Assembly (NCBI GenBank): GCA_965183885.1
Contig: OZ238992.1
Coordinates: forward strand, 1 to 64,000
Length of the DNA stretch: 64,000 nucleotides
From: UWMA-0277 sp965183885
GTDB taxonomy: Bacteria; Bacteroidota; Bacteroidia; Flavobacteriales; BACL11
Direction: 5' to 3'
Shown: in pieces, positions 16,442 through 25,813 of the stretch
Layout: each line of letters opens with the position of its first letter
Numbering within the stretch: the stretch's first letter is position 1
The notes under the pieces: model-generated
Told to the model about the DNA's origin: nothing
Seen by the model: only the letters and a program-made list of their open reading frames with translations
The model's database searches: none
Translations under genes and position numbers: made by a program

Positions 16442-17023
16442 TTATTTCTTATTAAATAATATAAAAAGCTCTCTTCCATCACGCTCAGTAATAGAATTTG
16501 AAGCTTTATCAAATACTTTAAACTCAAAATAAGGTTCAAAATAAGTAATATACTCTTCTTTATTACCACCATAAGGAGGGTGATCCTCATTTAATGGGGC
16601 ATTAAATAATAAGCCTACTAATTTACCTTTAGGAGACAAAAGCTTATGAACCTGCTTTGCATATGCAGCCCTTTTATTCTTATCTATTGCACAAAAAAAT
16701 GTTTGCTCAAGTATAAGATCATATGAATCATTAATATTAAAAAAATCATCACAAATCAGATTGTCCTTAGGAAAATCAGGAACTCTTTTACTAAAATTAT
16801 CAAGTGCTGTTTGAGCATAATCTGCTATAAACACATTCTTAAACCCTTTATTAAAAAGGTATTCAGCTTCATATGAATTTCCACAGCCAGGAATTAAAAT
16901 ACGTATACTCTTATCAGATAACTGATCAATATATTCCTTTAAGGGTGTAGTAATACTACCTACATCCCACCCTGTTTGATCACTAGTATAGCGGTCATCC
17001 CAGAATTGTTTATTAAGCTTCAT
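16442..17023 (-). CDS. TPMT-like SAM-dependent methyltransferase
   Basis: 193 residues matching the thiopurine S-methyltransferase family in Bacteroidota: N-terminal FWDDRYTSDQTGWDVG, SAM motif RILIPGCGNSYEAEYL near 42-57, acidic residue in ADYAQTAL, then EQTFFCAID and YAKQVHKLLSPKGKLVGLLF. It transfers a methyl group to sulfur, halide or other small nucleophiles in this family; the native substrate is unknown. It starts 8 bp after the upstream lipoprotein gene, so the two are probably co-transcribed. No signal peptide. Confidence 0.85.
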   Translation of the reverse strand: MKLNKQFWDDRYTSDQTGWDVGSITTPLKEYIDQLSDKSIRILIPGCGNSYEAEYLFNKGFKNVFIADYAQTALDNFSKRVPDFPKDNLICDDFFNINDSYDLILEQTFFCAIDKNKRAAYAKQVHKLLSPKGKLVGLLFNAPLNEDHPPYGGNKEEYITYFEPYFEFKVFDKASNSITERDGRELFILFNKK

Positions 17024-17031
17024 AAAGTATA

Positions 17032-17526
17032 TTAAAACGAAATATTGTTAAAAGCACCACTAGTAACGTTAACTTTCCCAAATTCATTTGGAGTAACATC
17101 CTGAGCCTCAAAAAAGAAAGTTCCAGAAATTTTGCCTTCAGTAAAGTCAATTTCAGTAATTGTTATTCCTCCTTTTGAAGCATCAAAATTAGTATTAGAA
17201 TAAGTTAAAGTAGGCGTACTTACTACTCCATAACCAATTGCTCCTAAGAATGAAATTTCATCTCCATTATTTCTCATACTAATACCAGGTATCTTAATAG
17301 CAACACTATTACTTCCATTACTTGTAGTTATTGTTAAAAAATCAAAAGCTATAGCTGCATCTATTGAATTGCTTCCATCATAATCAACTCCATCAATCTT
17401 ACAAGTAAATGTTATTGTTTCTACTGGATCTGTAGGAGTTGTAACTGGAGTTATAACCTCTTCTTCTTTAGTACATGAAGTTGTAATTAAGCTAATTGAA
17501 AGTGCTGCTAATAAGATTTTTTTCAT
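17032..17526 (-). CDS. Small lipoprotein, DUF6252-like
   Basis: 164 residues. Signal peptide with lipobox SLITTSC (Cys18), then an acidic/Thr/Pro linker and a beta-rich domain of about 125 residues beginning FTCKIDGVDYDGSN. The domain has the look of DUF6252 proteins (calycin-like beta fold) that are common in Flavobacteriia and have no known role. It follows the 2375-aa adhesin by 82 bp on the same strand and precedes the methyltransferase by 8 bp. Surface lipoprotein inferred; family call moderate. Confidence 0.75.
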   Translation of the reverse strand: MKKILLAALSISLITTSCTKEEEVITPVTTPTDPVETITFTCKIDGVDYDGSNSIDAAIAFDFLTITTSNGSNSVAIKIPGISMRNNGDEISFLGAIGYGVVSTPTLTYSNTNFDASKGGITITEIDFTEGKISGTFFFEAQDVTPNEFGKVNVTSGAFNNISF

Positions 17527-17608
17527 TGTTTTATTTTGTTTTATTTTTTAAAGATGCAAGTATAATCATTAAATAACATACTTGTACAGAAAATTAATAA
17601 AGTTAAAT

Positions 17609-20600
17609 TTATCTTATGAGCTTAAATTGCCCTTCGTAACTTATTGTTTCCCCAAAGATATTAATTACCTGTATACGATATACATAAACACCTACAGGAG
17701 CTTCTTTAGCGCCATCATTTGCAATTCCATCCCACCCCACCTCAATATCATTTGTTTCAAATATCATCTCTCCCCACCTATTATAAATATTCATTAAATA
17801 TTCGGCTATCCCATAACCATAAGCTCTAAAGTCATTATTATAATTATCACCTGTGTTAGGCGTAAAAGCATTGGGAATAAATAACTGAAAATCATTTACA
17901 ATTACCTGTTTACTAAGAGTATCTATACAATTAAAATTTGTTTCAATTATTAAAAGGACATTAAACGTATCCATATAACTATATGAATGCCAAGCTGTAG
18001 GATCATAACTATAAGTACTATCCCCAAAATCCCAGTACCAACTATAAATTTCGTGACCATTGGTTTGAGTTTCATCAATATATATAAATGGGTTTTCTAA
18101 CTGATCATAAAAACGTCTACTATCAGGAATTACATTAAATGCTACAGTTGGGCTAATTATATTATCAATAGTAACATCCTGAGTTATTGAACAATTATTT
18201 GCATCAATTATTAAACATGAATTATTACCCGAAAATAAAGTATTTACAAAAGATAAATTTTCTCCTGAATCCCAGAAATAAGAATATGGAGCTACACCTC
18301 CAGAAACAATAAGGTTTGCTGCTCCCACCCCTTTATCACAAGTATCAGTATATAACTCAACACTATTAATAAGCAAATCAGGAGCAATCAATTCAACACT
18401 ATCACTACTTAAACAACCATTTACATCTTCCACCTCAACATTATAAACTCCAGCTGGTAAGTTCTTTAAAGTATCTATAGTTTCTTGATTACTCCAATTT
18501 AGCATATATGGAGAAGTACCTCCAAAGATACTAACCATAATTTCTCCATCATCTGCCATAAAACAACTAATGGGATAATTATTATAATCTGAAAGCACAA
18601 TAACATTACTACTAAGTACTTGTGGTTCAATTAATGTTACTGTATCTGAAACAGTACACCCCAAATCATCTACTATGGATAAAATATAATCTCCTGCTGA
18701 CAGCCCAAAAATACTATCTAGATTACTATTATTATCCCAACTGAACTGGAATGGAGGACTACCTCCTAAAACATCTACTTTTACCCAGCCATTACTATCC
18801 CCACTACACTTAACATTATAAGAATGATAATCTGAAATGTTAAAATTAACCGCTACTGATGAGATATTAGCTGAACTGTTAATTATAAGGTTTAATACAG
18901 CTGTACTATCACAACCCAAAACATTAGCCCCTACAAAAGTAGTGTCATAAACTCCTGTTGTATCATATACAACACCATTCCAAAGATAAGTATCACAAGC
19001 AGTATCAAAAGTAATTGAGGTTGAAGATGAGTTAACTATAAGATCTAAAATAGCAGTACTATCACAACCAAATGAATTTACGGTATTAAATATGTAAGAA
19101 CCACTAACTGAGTAAGTAGTTCCATTCCATAAGTAAGCTGTATCACAAAGCGTAACAGAGCTAGTGCTAGTTGATGAATTATTTATTGTTAAATCTAGTA
19201 TTCTTATACTATCACAACCTACTGCATTAACTAAAGTATCAATATAAATACCACTTGCAGCATAAATAGTACTGTCCCAAACAAAAATATCACAAGCAAT
19301 TATAACAGTAGTACTTGTTGAAGAATTATTAATTATTAAATCTAAAAAGGCAGTACTATCACAACCCACTGAATTTGTTAATACAAAGGAATACATTCCT
19401 GTTGTAGCATAAACAATTCCATTCCACAAATACGTACTATCACAGAGCATAACAGAACTAGTACTTGTTGTTGAATTATATATTGTAAGATCTAATACTG
19501 CTGTACTATCACAACCTAAAATATTAGCTCCAACAAAAGTAATATCATACACCCCAGTAGTATCATACACAATACCATTCCATAAATAAGGAACATCACA
19601 AACACTAACTAAAGCAGTACTTTCTGTAGATGAATTAACCGTGACATCTAACACTGCCACACTATCACAACCAACAGCATTAACTGTGGTATAACTATAA
19701 ATACCACTTGCTGAATAAATAACTCCATTCCACAATAAAGAATCACAAACAGTTAATATTGTTGTACTTGTTGTAGCATTAATTATTGTTAAATATAAAA
19801 TAGAAATACTATCACACCCCACAGAATTTATTGCCGTATCGGTATAAGTACCACTAGTAGTATAATTAACACCATCCCATAAGTATGAATCACAGGAAGT
19901 AACTATTGCTTGATATAATGAACTATTATTAATGATTAGATTTAAAGTAGCTATACTATCACAACCCGATACACTAACTGTTGTATAAGTATAAGTACCC
20001 GTTGTTGTATAAGTAAAACCATTCCACAAGTAAGTAGTATCACATAAAGAAATATTAGTTACTGAAGTAGATTGTCCTATAATAGTTAAGTTTAAAGTTG
20101 CTACACTATCACAACCTACTGCATTAATAGTTGAAAAAGTATAAACTCCACTAGTCGTATAAGCAATTCCATTCCAAACAAAAATATCACAAACAACCTC
20201 TGTACTTGTACTTGTTGTTGAATTATTTATCGTTAAATTTAAAGTAGCTATACTATCGCAACCTATAGCATTAACTAAAGTATCAACATAAACCCCACTA
20301 GTTGTATAAGTAATTCCATTCCAAACCAAACTATCACAAGCAATCTGTGTACTTATACTTGTTGTAGAATTATTTATAATTAAATTTAAAGTAGCTATAC
20401 TATCACAACCTACAGCATTAACCAAAGTATCAACATAAACCCCACTAGTTGCATAAGTAATTCCATTCCATAGGTAAGTTGTATCACATAAAGTAACATT
20501 TGACGTTGAAATAGAAAAGTTGCTAACTGTTAGGCTTAAGGTAGCTATACTATCACAACCTAGTGCATTAGTAGTTATATAAGTATAAAATCCACTAGCT

Positions 20601-23600
20601 GTGTAAGTAACTCCATTCCAAACCAGACTATCACAAACAGTTTGAACTGTAGTGCTAGTAGTAGTTGTATCTACAGTCAAATTTAAAGTAGCTATACTAT
20701 CGCAACCTATAGCATTAACTAAAGTATCAACATAAACTCCACTAGCTGTGTAAGTAACTCCGTTCCAAACCAGACTATCACAAACTGTTTGAGTTGCAGC
20801 ACTCATTGTAGCACTATTAACCGTTAAATTTAAAGTAGCTACACTATCACAACCCACTGCATTAGTGGTAGAATAAGTATAAACTCCACTAGTTGCATAA
20901 GTAGTACCATTCCAAACCAAACTATCACAAACTGTTTGATTTGTAGCGCTAGTGGTAATCGTATCTATAGTAAGGTTTAAAATCGCTATACTATCACAAC
21001 CTACAGAATTAACTAAAGTATCAATATAAACTCCACTGGATGTATAAATAGTTCCATTCCAAACTAAACTGTCACAAACGGTTTGAGTTGCAGTACTTGT
21101 TGTAGTACTATTAACTGTTAAGCTTAAAGTTGCTACACTATCACAACCAACTGCATTTGTAGTAGTAAAGGTATAAACTCCACTAGTTGCATAAGTAGTA
21201 CCATTCCAAACCAAACTATCACAAACTGTTTGAACAGTAATACTACTTGTAAAACTAATAATTGTTAGGTTCAAAGTTGCTATACTATCACAACCCACTG
21301 AATTAACCAAAGTATCAATATAAACTCCACTAGATGTATAAATAGTTCCATTCCAAACTAAACTGTCACAAACTGTTTGGCTAGCAATACTGCTTGAAGT
21401 ATTGTTGACTGTCAAATTTAAAGTTGCTACACTATCACAACCTACCGCATTTGTAGTAGTAAAGGTATAAACTCCACTAGTTGCATAAGTAGTACCATTC
21501 CAAACTAAACTGTCACAAACTGTTTGGCTAGCAATACTGCTTGAAGTATTGTTGACTGTCAAATTTAAAGTTGCTACACTATCACAGCCTATTGAATTAA
21601 CTAAAGTATCAACATAAACTCCACTAGATGTATAAACGGTTCCATTCCAAACTAAACTATCACAAACTGTTTGGCTAGCAATACTGCTTGAAGTATTGTT
21701 GACTGTCAAATTTAAAGTTGCTGTACTATCACAACCTACCGCATTTGTAGTAGTAAAGGTATAAACTCCACTAGATGTATAAACGGTTCCATTCCAAACT
21801 AAACTATCACATACTATTTGAGTTGTAGAACTTATTGTAGCGCTATTAACCGTTAAGCTTAAAGTTGCTACACTATCACAGCCTATTGAATTAACTAAAG
21901 TATCAATATAAAATCCGCTAGATGCATAAGTGGTTCCATTCCAAACTAAACTATCACAAACTGTTTGAGTTGTTGAACTCGTTGTAGTACTATTAACTGT
22001 TAAATTTAAAGTTGCTACACTATCACAGCCTATTGAATTAACTAAAGTATCAATATAAACTCCACTAGATGTATAAACGGTTCCATTCCAAACTAAACTG
22101 TCACAAACTGTTTGGCTAGCAATACTGCTTGAAGTATTGTTGACTGTCAAATTTAAAGTTGCTACACTATCACAACCTACTGAATTAACCAAAGTATCAA
22201 CATAAACTCCACTAGAGGTATAAGTAACACCGTTCCAAACTAAACTATCACAAACGGTTTCAGTTGTAGAACTTATTGTAGCGCTATTAACCGTTAAGCT
22301 TAAAGTTGCTACACTATCACAGCCTATTGAATTAACTAAAGTATCAACATAAACTCCACTAGATGTATAAACGGTTCCATTCCAAACTAAACTATCACAA
22401 ACGGTTTGAGTTGTTGAACTCGTTGTAGTACTATTAACTGTTAAATTTAAAGTTGCTACACTATCACAACCTACAGAATTAACTAAAGTATCAATATAAA
22501 CTCCACTAGATGTATAAACGGTTCCATTCCAGATTAAACTATCACAAACTGTTTGAGTTGTTGAACTCGTTGTAGTACTATTAACTGTTAAATTTAAAGT
22601 TGCTATACTATCACAGCCTATTGAATTAACTAAAGTATCAACATAAACTCCACTAGATGTATAAACGGTTCCATTCCAAATTAAATTATCACAAGCAACT
22701 ATTGTACTGCTACTCATTGATGAATTATTAATAGTCAAGTTTAAAGTAGCTGTACTATCGCAACCTACTGCATTTGTAGTTATAAAAGTATATGTCCCGC
22801 TTGCTGTGTAAGTAATACCATTCCAAAGATAAGTAGTATCACATAAACTAACTAAATTACTAATAGAAGAAGAGTTAATAATAGTTAAATTTAAAGTGGC
22901 TATACTATCACAACCTACAGCATTTATTAAAGTGTCAATATAAACTCCACTTGTGGTATAGGTTACATTATTCCAAACTAAACTATCACAAATAGTTTGG
23001 GTACTTGTGCTTGAAGATGAATTATTTATAGTCAAGTTTAAAATTACTGTACTATCACATCCTGCAGCATTTATTAAAGTATCAATATAAACTCCTGAAG
23101 CTAAATAAGTAACTCCATTCCAAACTGAACTATCACAAGCAGTTATTGTAGTACTACTATTTGATGAATTATTTACCGTTAAATTAAGGATTGCTATACT
23201 ATCACAACCTGCCGCATTAATAGTTAAATAAGTATATACCCCACCAGAAGTATAAGTAGTTCCATTCCATAGGTAATTATCACAAACTGTAATAGTGTCA
23301 TTTGATGTAATAGAGTCTGGCTCAGTAACTAAAAATGAATTTGTTAATATACAGTTTATTGAGTCAGTAATTGTTAGAAAATAAGTGCCTGCTGATAGAT
23401 TAGAGATATTTTGAACAGTATCGTTATTACTCCATAAATATGAAAATGGAGGACTTGACCCACTTGTAGTAGTACTAATTGCTCCATCGTTTCCCCCATA
23501 ACAAGAAACACTTGTAATAGCCTGACTAGTTATAGTAATATCACTTTGATTTATTATAACCTTATATTGAAAAGAAAAATTACCTGGAACTGGACAAGCG

Positions 23601-24736
23601 CCATTTATTAGATTAACAGTGAAAAAATAAATACCTGACATCCCAGGAACTACATTCCAACTAAATGTTCCTATAGGGTTTAAAGTATTATTATTAGCAA
23701 CGGTGAAAGTAGCTCCAGGAATCCCATTATTCCAGACCATATTTATATTTGCATCTGGAGAAATTATTGTTTGAGGATTTATTGTATTGATATCAAAGCT
23801 AATAACTTGCGAAGTATCATTACAATCTAGCTCATAAGTATATGATGAGGGATCGCTAATATCCACAACAGTAGAAGTATCTATACCTGTTAGTGATGGA
23901 GGGGAAATATTAGGGCAAGCAAAAACATTTATTTGTATATCTCTAATAACACTTCCAATTAAAACTCCTGCCCTGTATTCGCTAACTTTTATAGCTAAAA
24001 TACCTGAAATAATATTAGGTGGCGTTACACATAGATTCCCTGTAGTTGAATCGAAAGCAGAACCTCCACCTACTGGGTTACTAGATGAATATGGAGAGAG
24101 ATAAGATACTGTACCTCCAGTATTGTCATTAAGAGGTGTAATTAATGAATATGATAATGAATCTCCATCAGCCTCTATTGCCCCATTATTATAACAATAG
24201 TAATTTCCAGCACAAATAAAAGGGGTTGGGTATTGAGAAAATACAGGAGAGTTATTACAATATACAGTATTATCAAGTGTAGCCTCAACACATAACTCCT
24301 GACCTCCAGGGTTATTTATTGTTGATATAGCATTATTACGATTCGCCTCACATACTGACAGCACCCAATCAGAGCAATGATCAAGGGTAATTGTAGCTTC
24401 ATAAGTGTACTCTTGAATTCCAAAGGCATTACCTCCATTACAATAAGAAGCACAGGTAGGATTAATATCTACAGGTAGCCCTACTACATTTAAATTAATT
24501 GATGATGAACTACAGGAAGAAGAATAATCTAATGAAAGTGAACTGGGCTGAGTCCAAGATGATGAACAATCTCTATAAAATTTTAAAGTTATTTTGTAAG
24601 TATCGCTTGTAGCTCCAGAAGAAATACACTCATAAGCAATATCCATACCTGCTGCATGGGTAGCATAAGCTTGTCTTTTCTGCCCTATAAAAAACAGTAT
24701 TAAAAGAAATAAATATATAAATTTCTTAGTTTTCAT
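17609..24736 (-). CDS. Giant SprB-like T9SS-secreted adhesin with about 30 Cys-paired repeats
   Basis: 2375 residues. Signal peptide about 1-25, then THAAGMDIAYECISSG, an N-terminal domain typical of gliding-associated surface proteins, and PKD-like domains to about 400. A SprB repeat lies near 405-475 (CYGGNDGAISTTTSG). About 30 repeats of roughly 49 residues follow (about 483-1950), each with W-N-G-x-x-Y-x-x-SG and GCDS-x-A-x-L-x-L and two Cys. Two or three more SprB-type repeats, a PKD domain (WDFGDSTYSYDP) and a type B T9SS sorting domain (FIPNAFTPNTGDNYNN to the end) complete it. The product should be exported by T9SS and held on the cell surface for gliding or attachment. A CTTGTATATACAAG palindrome lies 43 bp upstream of the ATG. 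Confidence 0.93.
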   Translation of the reverse strand: MKTKKFIYLFLLILFFIGQKRQAYATHAAGMDIAYECISSGATSDTYKITLKFYRDCSSSWTQPSSLSLDYSSSCSSSSINLNVVGLPVDINPTCASYCNGGNAFGIQEYTYEATITLDHCSDWVLSVCEANRNNAISTINNPGGQELCVEATLDNTVYCNNSPVFSQYPTPFICAGNYYCYNNGAIEADGDSLSYSLITPLNDNTGGTVSYLSPYSSSNPVGGGSAFDSTTGNLCVTPPNIISGILAIKVSEYRAGVLIGSVIRDIQINVFACPNISPPSLTGIDTSTVVDISDPSSYTYELDCNDTSQVISFDINTINPQTIISPDANINMVWNNGIPGATFTVANNNTLNPIGTFSWNVVPGMSGIYFFTVNLINGACPVPGNFSFQYKVIINQSDITITSQAITSVSCYGGNDGAISTTTSGSSPPFSYLWSNNDTVQNISNLSAGTYFLTITDSINCILTNSFLVTEPDSITSNDTITVCDNYLWNGTTYTSGGVYTYLTINAAGCDSIAILNLTVNNSSNSSTTITACDSSVWNGVTYLASGVYIDTLINAAGCDSTVILNLTINNSSSSTSTQTICDSLVWNNVTYTTSGVYIDTLINAVGCDSIATLNLTIINSSSISNLVSLCDTTYLWNGITYTASGTYTFITTNAVGCDSTATLNLTINNSSMSSSTIVACDNLIWNGTVYTSSGVYVDTLVNSIGCDSIATLNLTVNSTTTSSTTQTVCDSLIWNGTVYTSSGVYIDTLVNSVGCDSVATLNLTVNSTTTSSTTQTVCDSLVWNGTVYTSSGVYVDTLVNSIGCDSVATLSLTVNSATISSTTETVCDSLVWNGVTYTSSGVYVDTLVNSVGCDSVATLNLTVNNTSSSIASQTVCDSLVWNGTVYTSSGVYIDTLVNSIGCDSVATLNLTVNSTTTSSTTQTVCDSLVWNGTTYASSGFYIDTLVNSIGCDSVATLSLTVNSATISSTTQIVCDSLVWNGTVYTSSGVYTFTTTNAVGCDSTATLNLTVNNTSSSIASQTVCDSLVWNGTVYTSSGVYVDTLVNSIGCDSVATLNLTVNNTSSSIASQTVCDSLVWNGTTYATSGVYTFTTTNAVGCDSVATLNLTVNNTSSSIASQTVCDSLVWNGTIYTSSGVYIDTLVNSVGCDSIATLNLTIISFTSSITVQTVCDSLVWNGTTYATSGVYTFTTTNAVGCDSVATLSLTVNSTTTSTATQTVCDSLVWNGTIYTSSGVYIDTLVNSVGCDSIAILNLTIDTITTSATNQTVCDSLVWNGTTYATSGVYTYSTTNAVGCDSVATLNLTVNSATMSAATQTVCDSLVWNGVTYTASGVYVDTLVNAIGCDSIATLNLTVDTTTTSTTVQTVCDSLVWNGVTYTASGFYTYITTNALGCDSIATLSLTVSNFSISTSNVTLCDTTYLWNGITYATSGVYVDTLVNAVGCDSIATLNLIINNSTTSISTQIACDSLVWNGITYTTSGVYVDTLVNAIGCDSIATLNLTINNSTTSTSTEVVCDIFVWNGIAYTTSGVYTFSTINAVGCDSVATLNLTIIGQSTSVTNISLCDTTYLWNGFTYTTTGTYTYTTVSVSGCDSIATLNLIINNSSLYQAIVTSCDSYLWDGVNYTTSGTYTDTAINSVGCDSISILYLTIINATTSTTILTVCDSLLWNGVIYSASGIYSYTTVNAVGCDSVAVLDVTVNSSTESTALVSVCDVPYLWNGIVYDTTGVYDITFVGANILGCDSTAVLDLTIYNSTTSTSSVMLCDSTYLWNGIVYATTGMYSFVLTNSVGCDSTAFLDLIINNSSTSTTVIIACDIFVWDSTIYAASGIYIDTLVNAVGCDSIRILDLTINNSSTSTSSVTLCDTAYLWNGTTYSVSGSYIFNTVNSFGCDSTAILDLIVNSSSTSITFDTACDTYLWNGVVYDTTGVYDTTFVGANVLGCDSTAVLNLIINSSANISSVAVNFNISDYHSYNVKCSGDSNGWVKVDVLGGSPPFQFSWDNNSNLDSIFGLSAGDYILSIVDDLGCTVSDTVTLIEPQVLSSNVIVLSDYNNYPISCFMADDGEIMVSIFGGTSPYMLNWSNQETIDTLKNLPAGVYNVEVEDVNGCLSSDSVELIAPDLLINSVELYTDTCDKGVGAANLIVSGGVAPYSYFWDSGENLSFVNTLFSGNNSCLIIDANNCSITQDVTIDNIISPTVAFNVIPDSRRFYDQLENPFIYIDETQTNGHEIYSWYWDFGDSTYSYDPTAWHSYSYMDTFNVLLIIETNFNCIDTLSKQVIVNDFQLFIPNAFTPNTGDNYNNDFRAYGYGIAEYLMNIYNRWGEMIFETNDIEVGWDGIANDGAKEAPVGVYVYRIQVINIFGETISYEGQFKLIR
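18890..23290 (-). repeat. About 30 tandem repeats of roughly 147 bp in the SprB-like gene
   Basis: Units encode CDSLVWNGTVYTSSG then a Val/Asn-rich link and GCDSVATLNLTV. Central units (about 20600-22700) are almost identical and contain exchanged half-units such as TTTNAVG versus DTLVNSIG; the outer units are diverged. Each unit has two Cys at fixed spacing, fitting one disulfide per repeat. Confidence 0.95.
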
Positions 24737-25045
24737 ACCTTTTTATACGGAAAACCTATAAAACTGTTCATTATAATACTTGTATATACAAGTAAATAAA
24801 AAAGAAGCTAATAATAGAGTAATCAAAATGTTATAATAATAAAACTTGAATATCAGAAGCAATAGCTTCAAAATAGAAATAGTTATTAATCAGCAGCGAA
24901 TTTACAAAAACAATAAAATTAAAGACTAGGCTTTCTAGATATTAATCTTTTTTACATTTATTTTTTCAAGCACAAGAACTTAAACAAAAAAAATAAAAAC
25001 CCTTAATTTTTTTTTAGTTTAGCGCCAACAGAAAAACTAAAAATC
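24737..25045. other. 309-bp divergent intergenic region
   Basis: It separates the SprB-like gene and the choice-of-anchor V gene. It contains the 14-bp palindrome CTTGTATATACAAG (24779-24792) and a GAAGC-AATA-GCTTC hairpin (24858-24871). Neither side has a perfect TAnnTTTG box that I could find; TAGTTTAG near 25016 is the nearest for the plus-strand gene. Confidence 0.6.
24779..24792. promoter_or_regulatory. CTTGTATATACAAG palindrome upstream of the SprB-like gene
   Basis: Perfect 14-bp palindrome, a TGTAnnTACA family member, 43 bp before the ATG of the giant adhesin. A similar CTTGTACATACAAAG sits at the 5' end of the other giant gene (11370-11384). Candidate operator shared by the two surface-protein genes. 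Confidence 0.4.
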
Positions 25046-25813
25046 ATGAAAAAACTATTACTTATTATTCCAATCTCACTTGCTTTAGCAATATTCTTTT
25101 ACCCAACAACCTCCAACTCTAATAATGGTGGTTCTCCAGGAGGAAAATCAGGATCTCCAAATGATAACTCAAACTGTACAGGGTGCCATAATTCAAATAC
25201 GGGAAACAATGCAAGTATTAGCTCAAACATCCCTGCAAGCGGTTATGTTCCAGAACAAACTTACACAATTACAGCTACAGTAAACCAAAGTGGAATAAAC
25301 AAATTTGGGTTTGAACTTACTGCTGAGGAGAATAATACATCCTCTGCAAAAACGGGTACATTTTATATAACCAACAGTAGCGAAACTAAATCTGTTAACA
25401 ATAATACCGCAGTTTCTCATAAAGGAAGTGGCACTGCAGGAACAAATAACTCAAGAACATGGACTATGGACTGGAAAGCTCCTAGTGCAGGAAACATAGG
25501 TGGTGTTACTTTTTATGGAGGTTTTATTGCTGCAAATGGAAATAATAATGATAATGGAGATACTTTTCATGCCACTACATTAACTGTAAATGAAGCAAAT
25601 ACAAACACTATAAATAATTTAGTTCTAAATAAGAACTTCACATTCAACAACAATACAAAATCAATTATTGCAAATAGTCCTATTTCCCTATATAGTATTA
25701 ACGGGAAACTAGTAAAATCTAGCAAACAGAAAACCACAAACATCTCTGACTTAAAACAAGGAATTTACATTATTAAATCAGAACATAAAACACAAAAAAT
25801 AATACTGAATTAG
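25046..25813 (+). CDS. Choice-of-anchor V / Reelin-like domain protein with a CxxCH motif and T9SS type A tail
   Basis: 255 residues. Signal peptide 1-23; then a GGSPGGKSGSPNDNSNCTGCH segment with the CxxCH found at the start of choice-of-anchor V proteins. A Reelin-like beta domain (about 60-180, YTITATV...KFGFELTAEE) follows, and a short T9SS type A sorting domain closes the chain (SPISLYSINGKLVKS...QGIYIIKSE, ending KIILN). The CxxCH may bind a covalent haem or just be structural; no axial ligand is evident. It should be secreted and attached to the cell surface. It is divergent from the SprB-like gene and its 3' end overlaps the convergent OmpA-family gene by 4 bp. Confidence 0.85.
   Translation: MKKLLLIIPISLALAIFFYPTTSNSNNGGSPGGKSGSPNDNSNCTGCHNSNTGNNASISSNIPASGYVPEQTYTITATVNQSGINKFGFELTAEENNTSSAKTGTFYITNSSETKSVNNNTAVSHKGSGTAGTNNSRTWTMDWKAPSAGNIGGVTFYGGFIAANGNNNDNGDTFHATTLTVNEANTNTINNLVLNKNFTFNNNTKSIIANSPISLYSINGKLVKSSKQKTTNISDLKQGIYIIKSEHKTQKIILN

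Noticed and set aside
16429..16590. Extended N-terminus of the phosphoribosyltransferase
   Set aside because: The extra residues are an out-of-frame reading of the methyltransferase gene; a -7 box lies just before the inner ATG.
24800..25045. Prophage or insertion-element boundary beside the giant adhesin
   Set aside because: No integrase, transposase or terminal inverted repeats are present, and composition looks the same on both sides.
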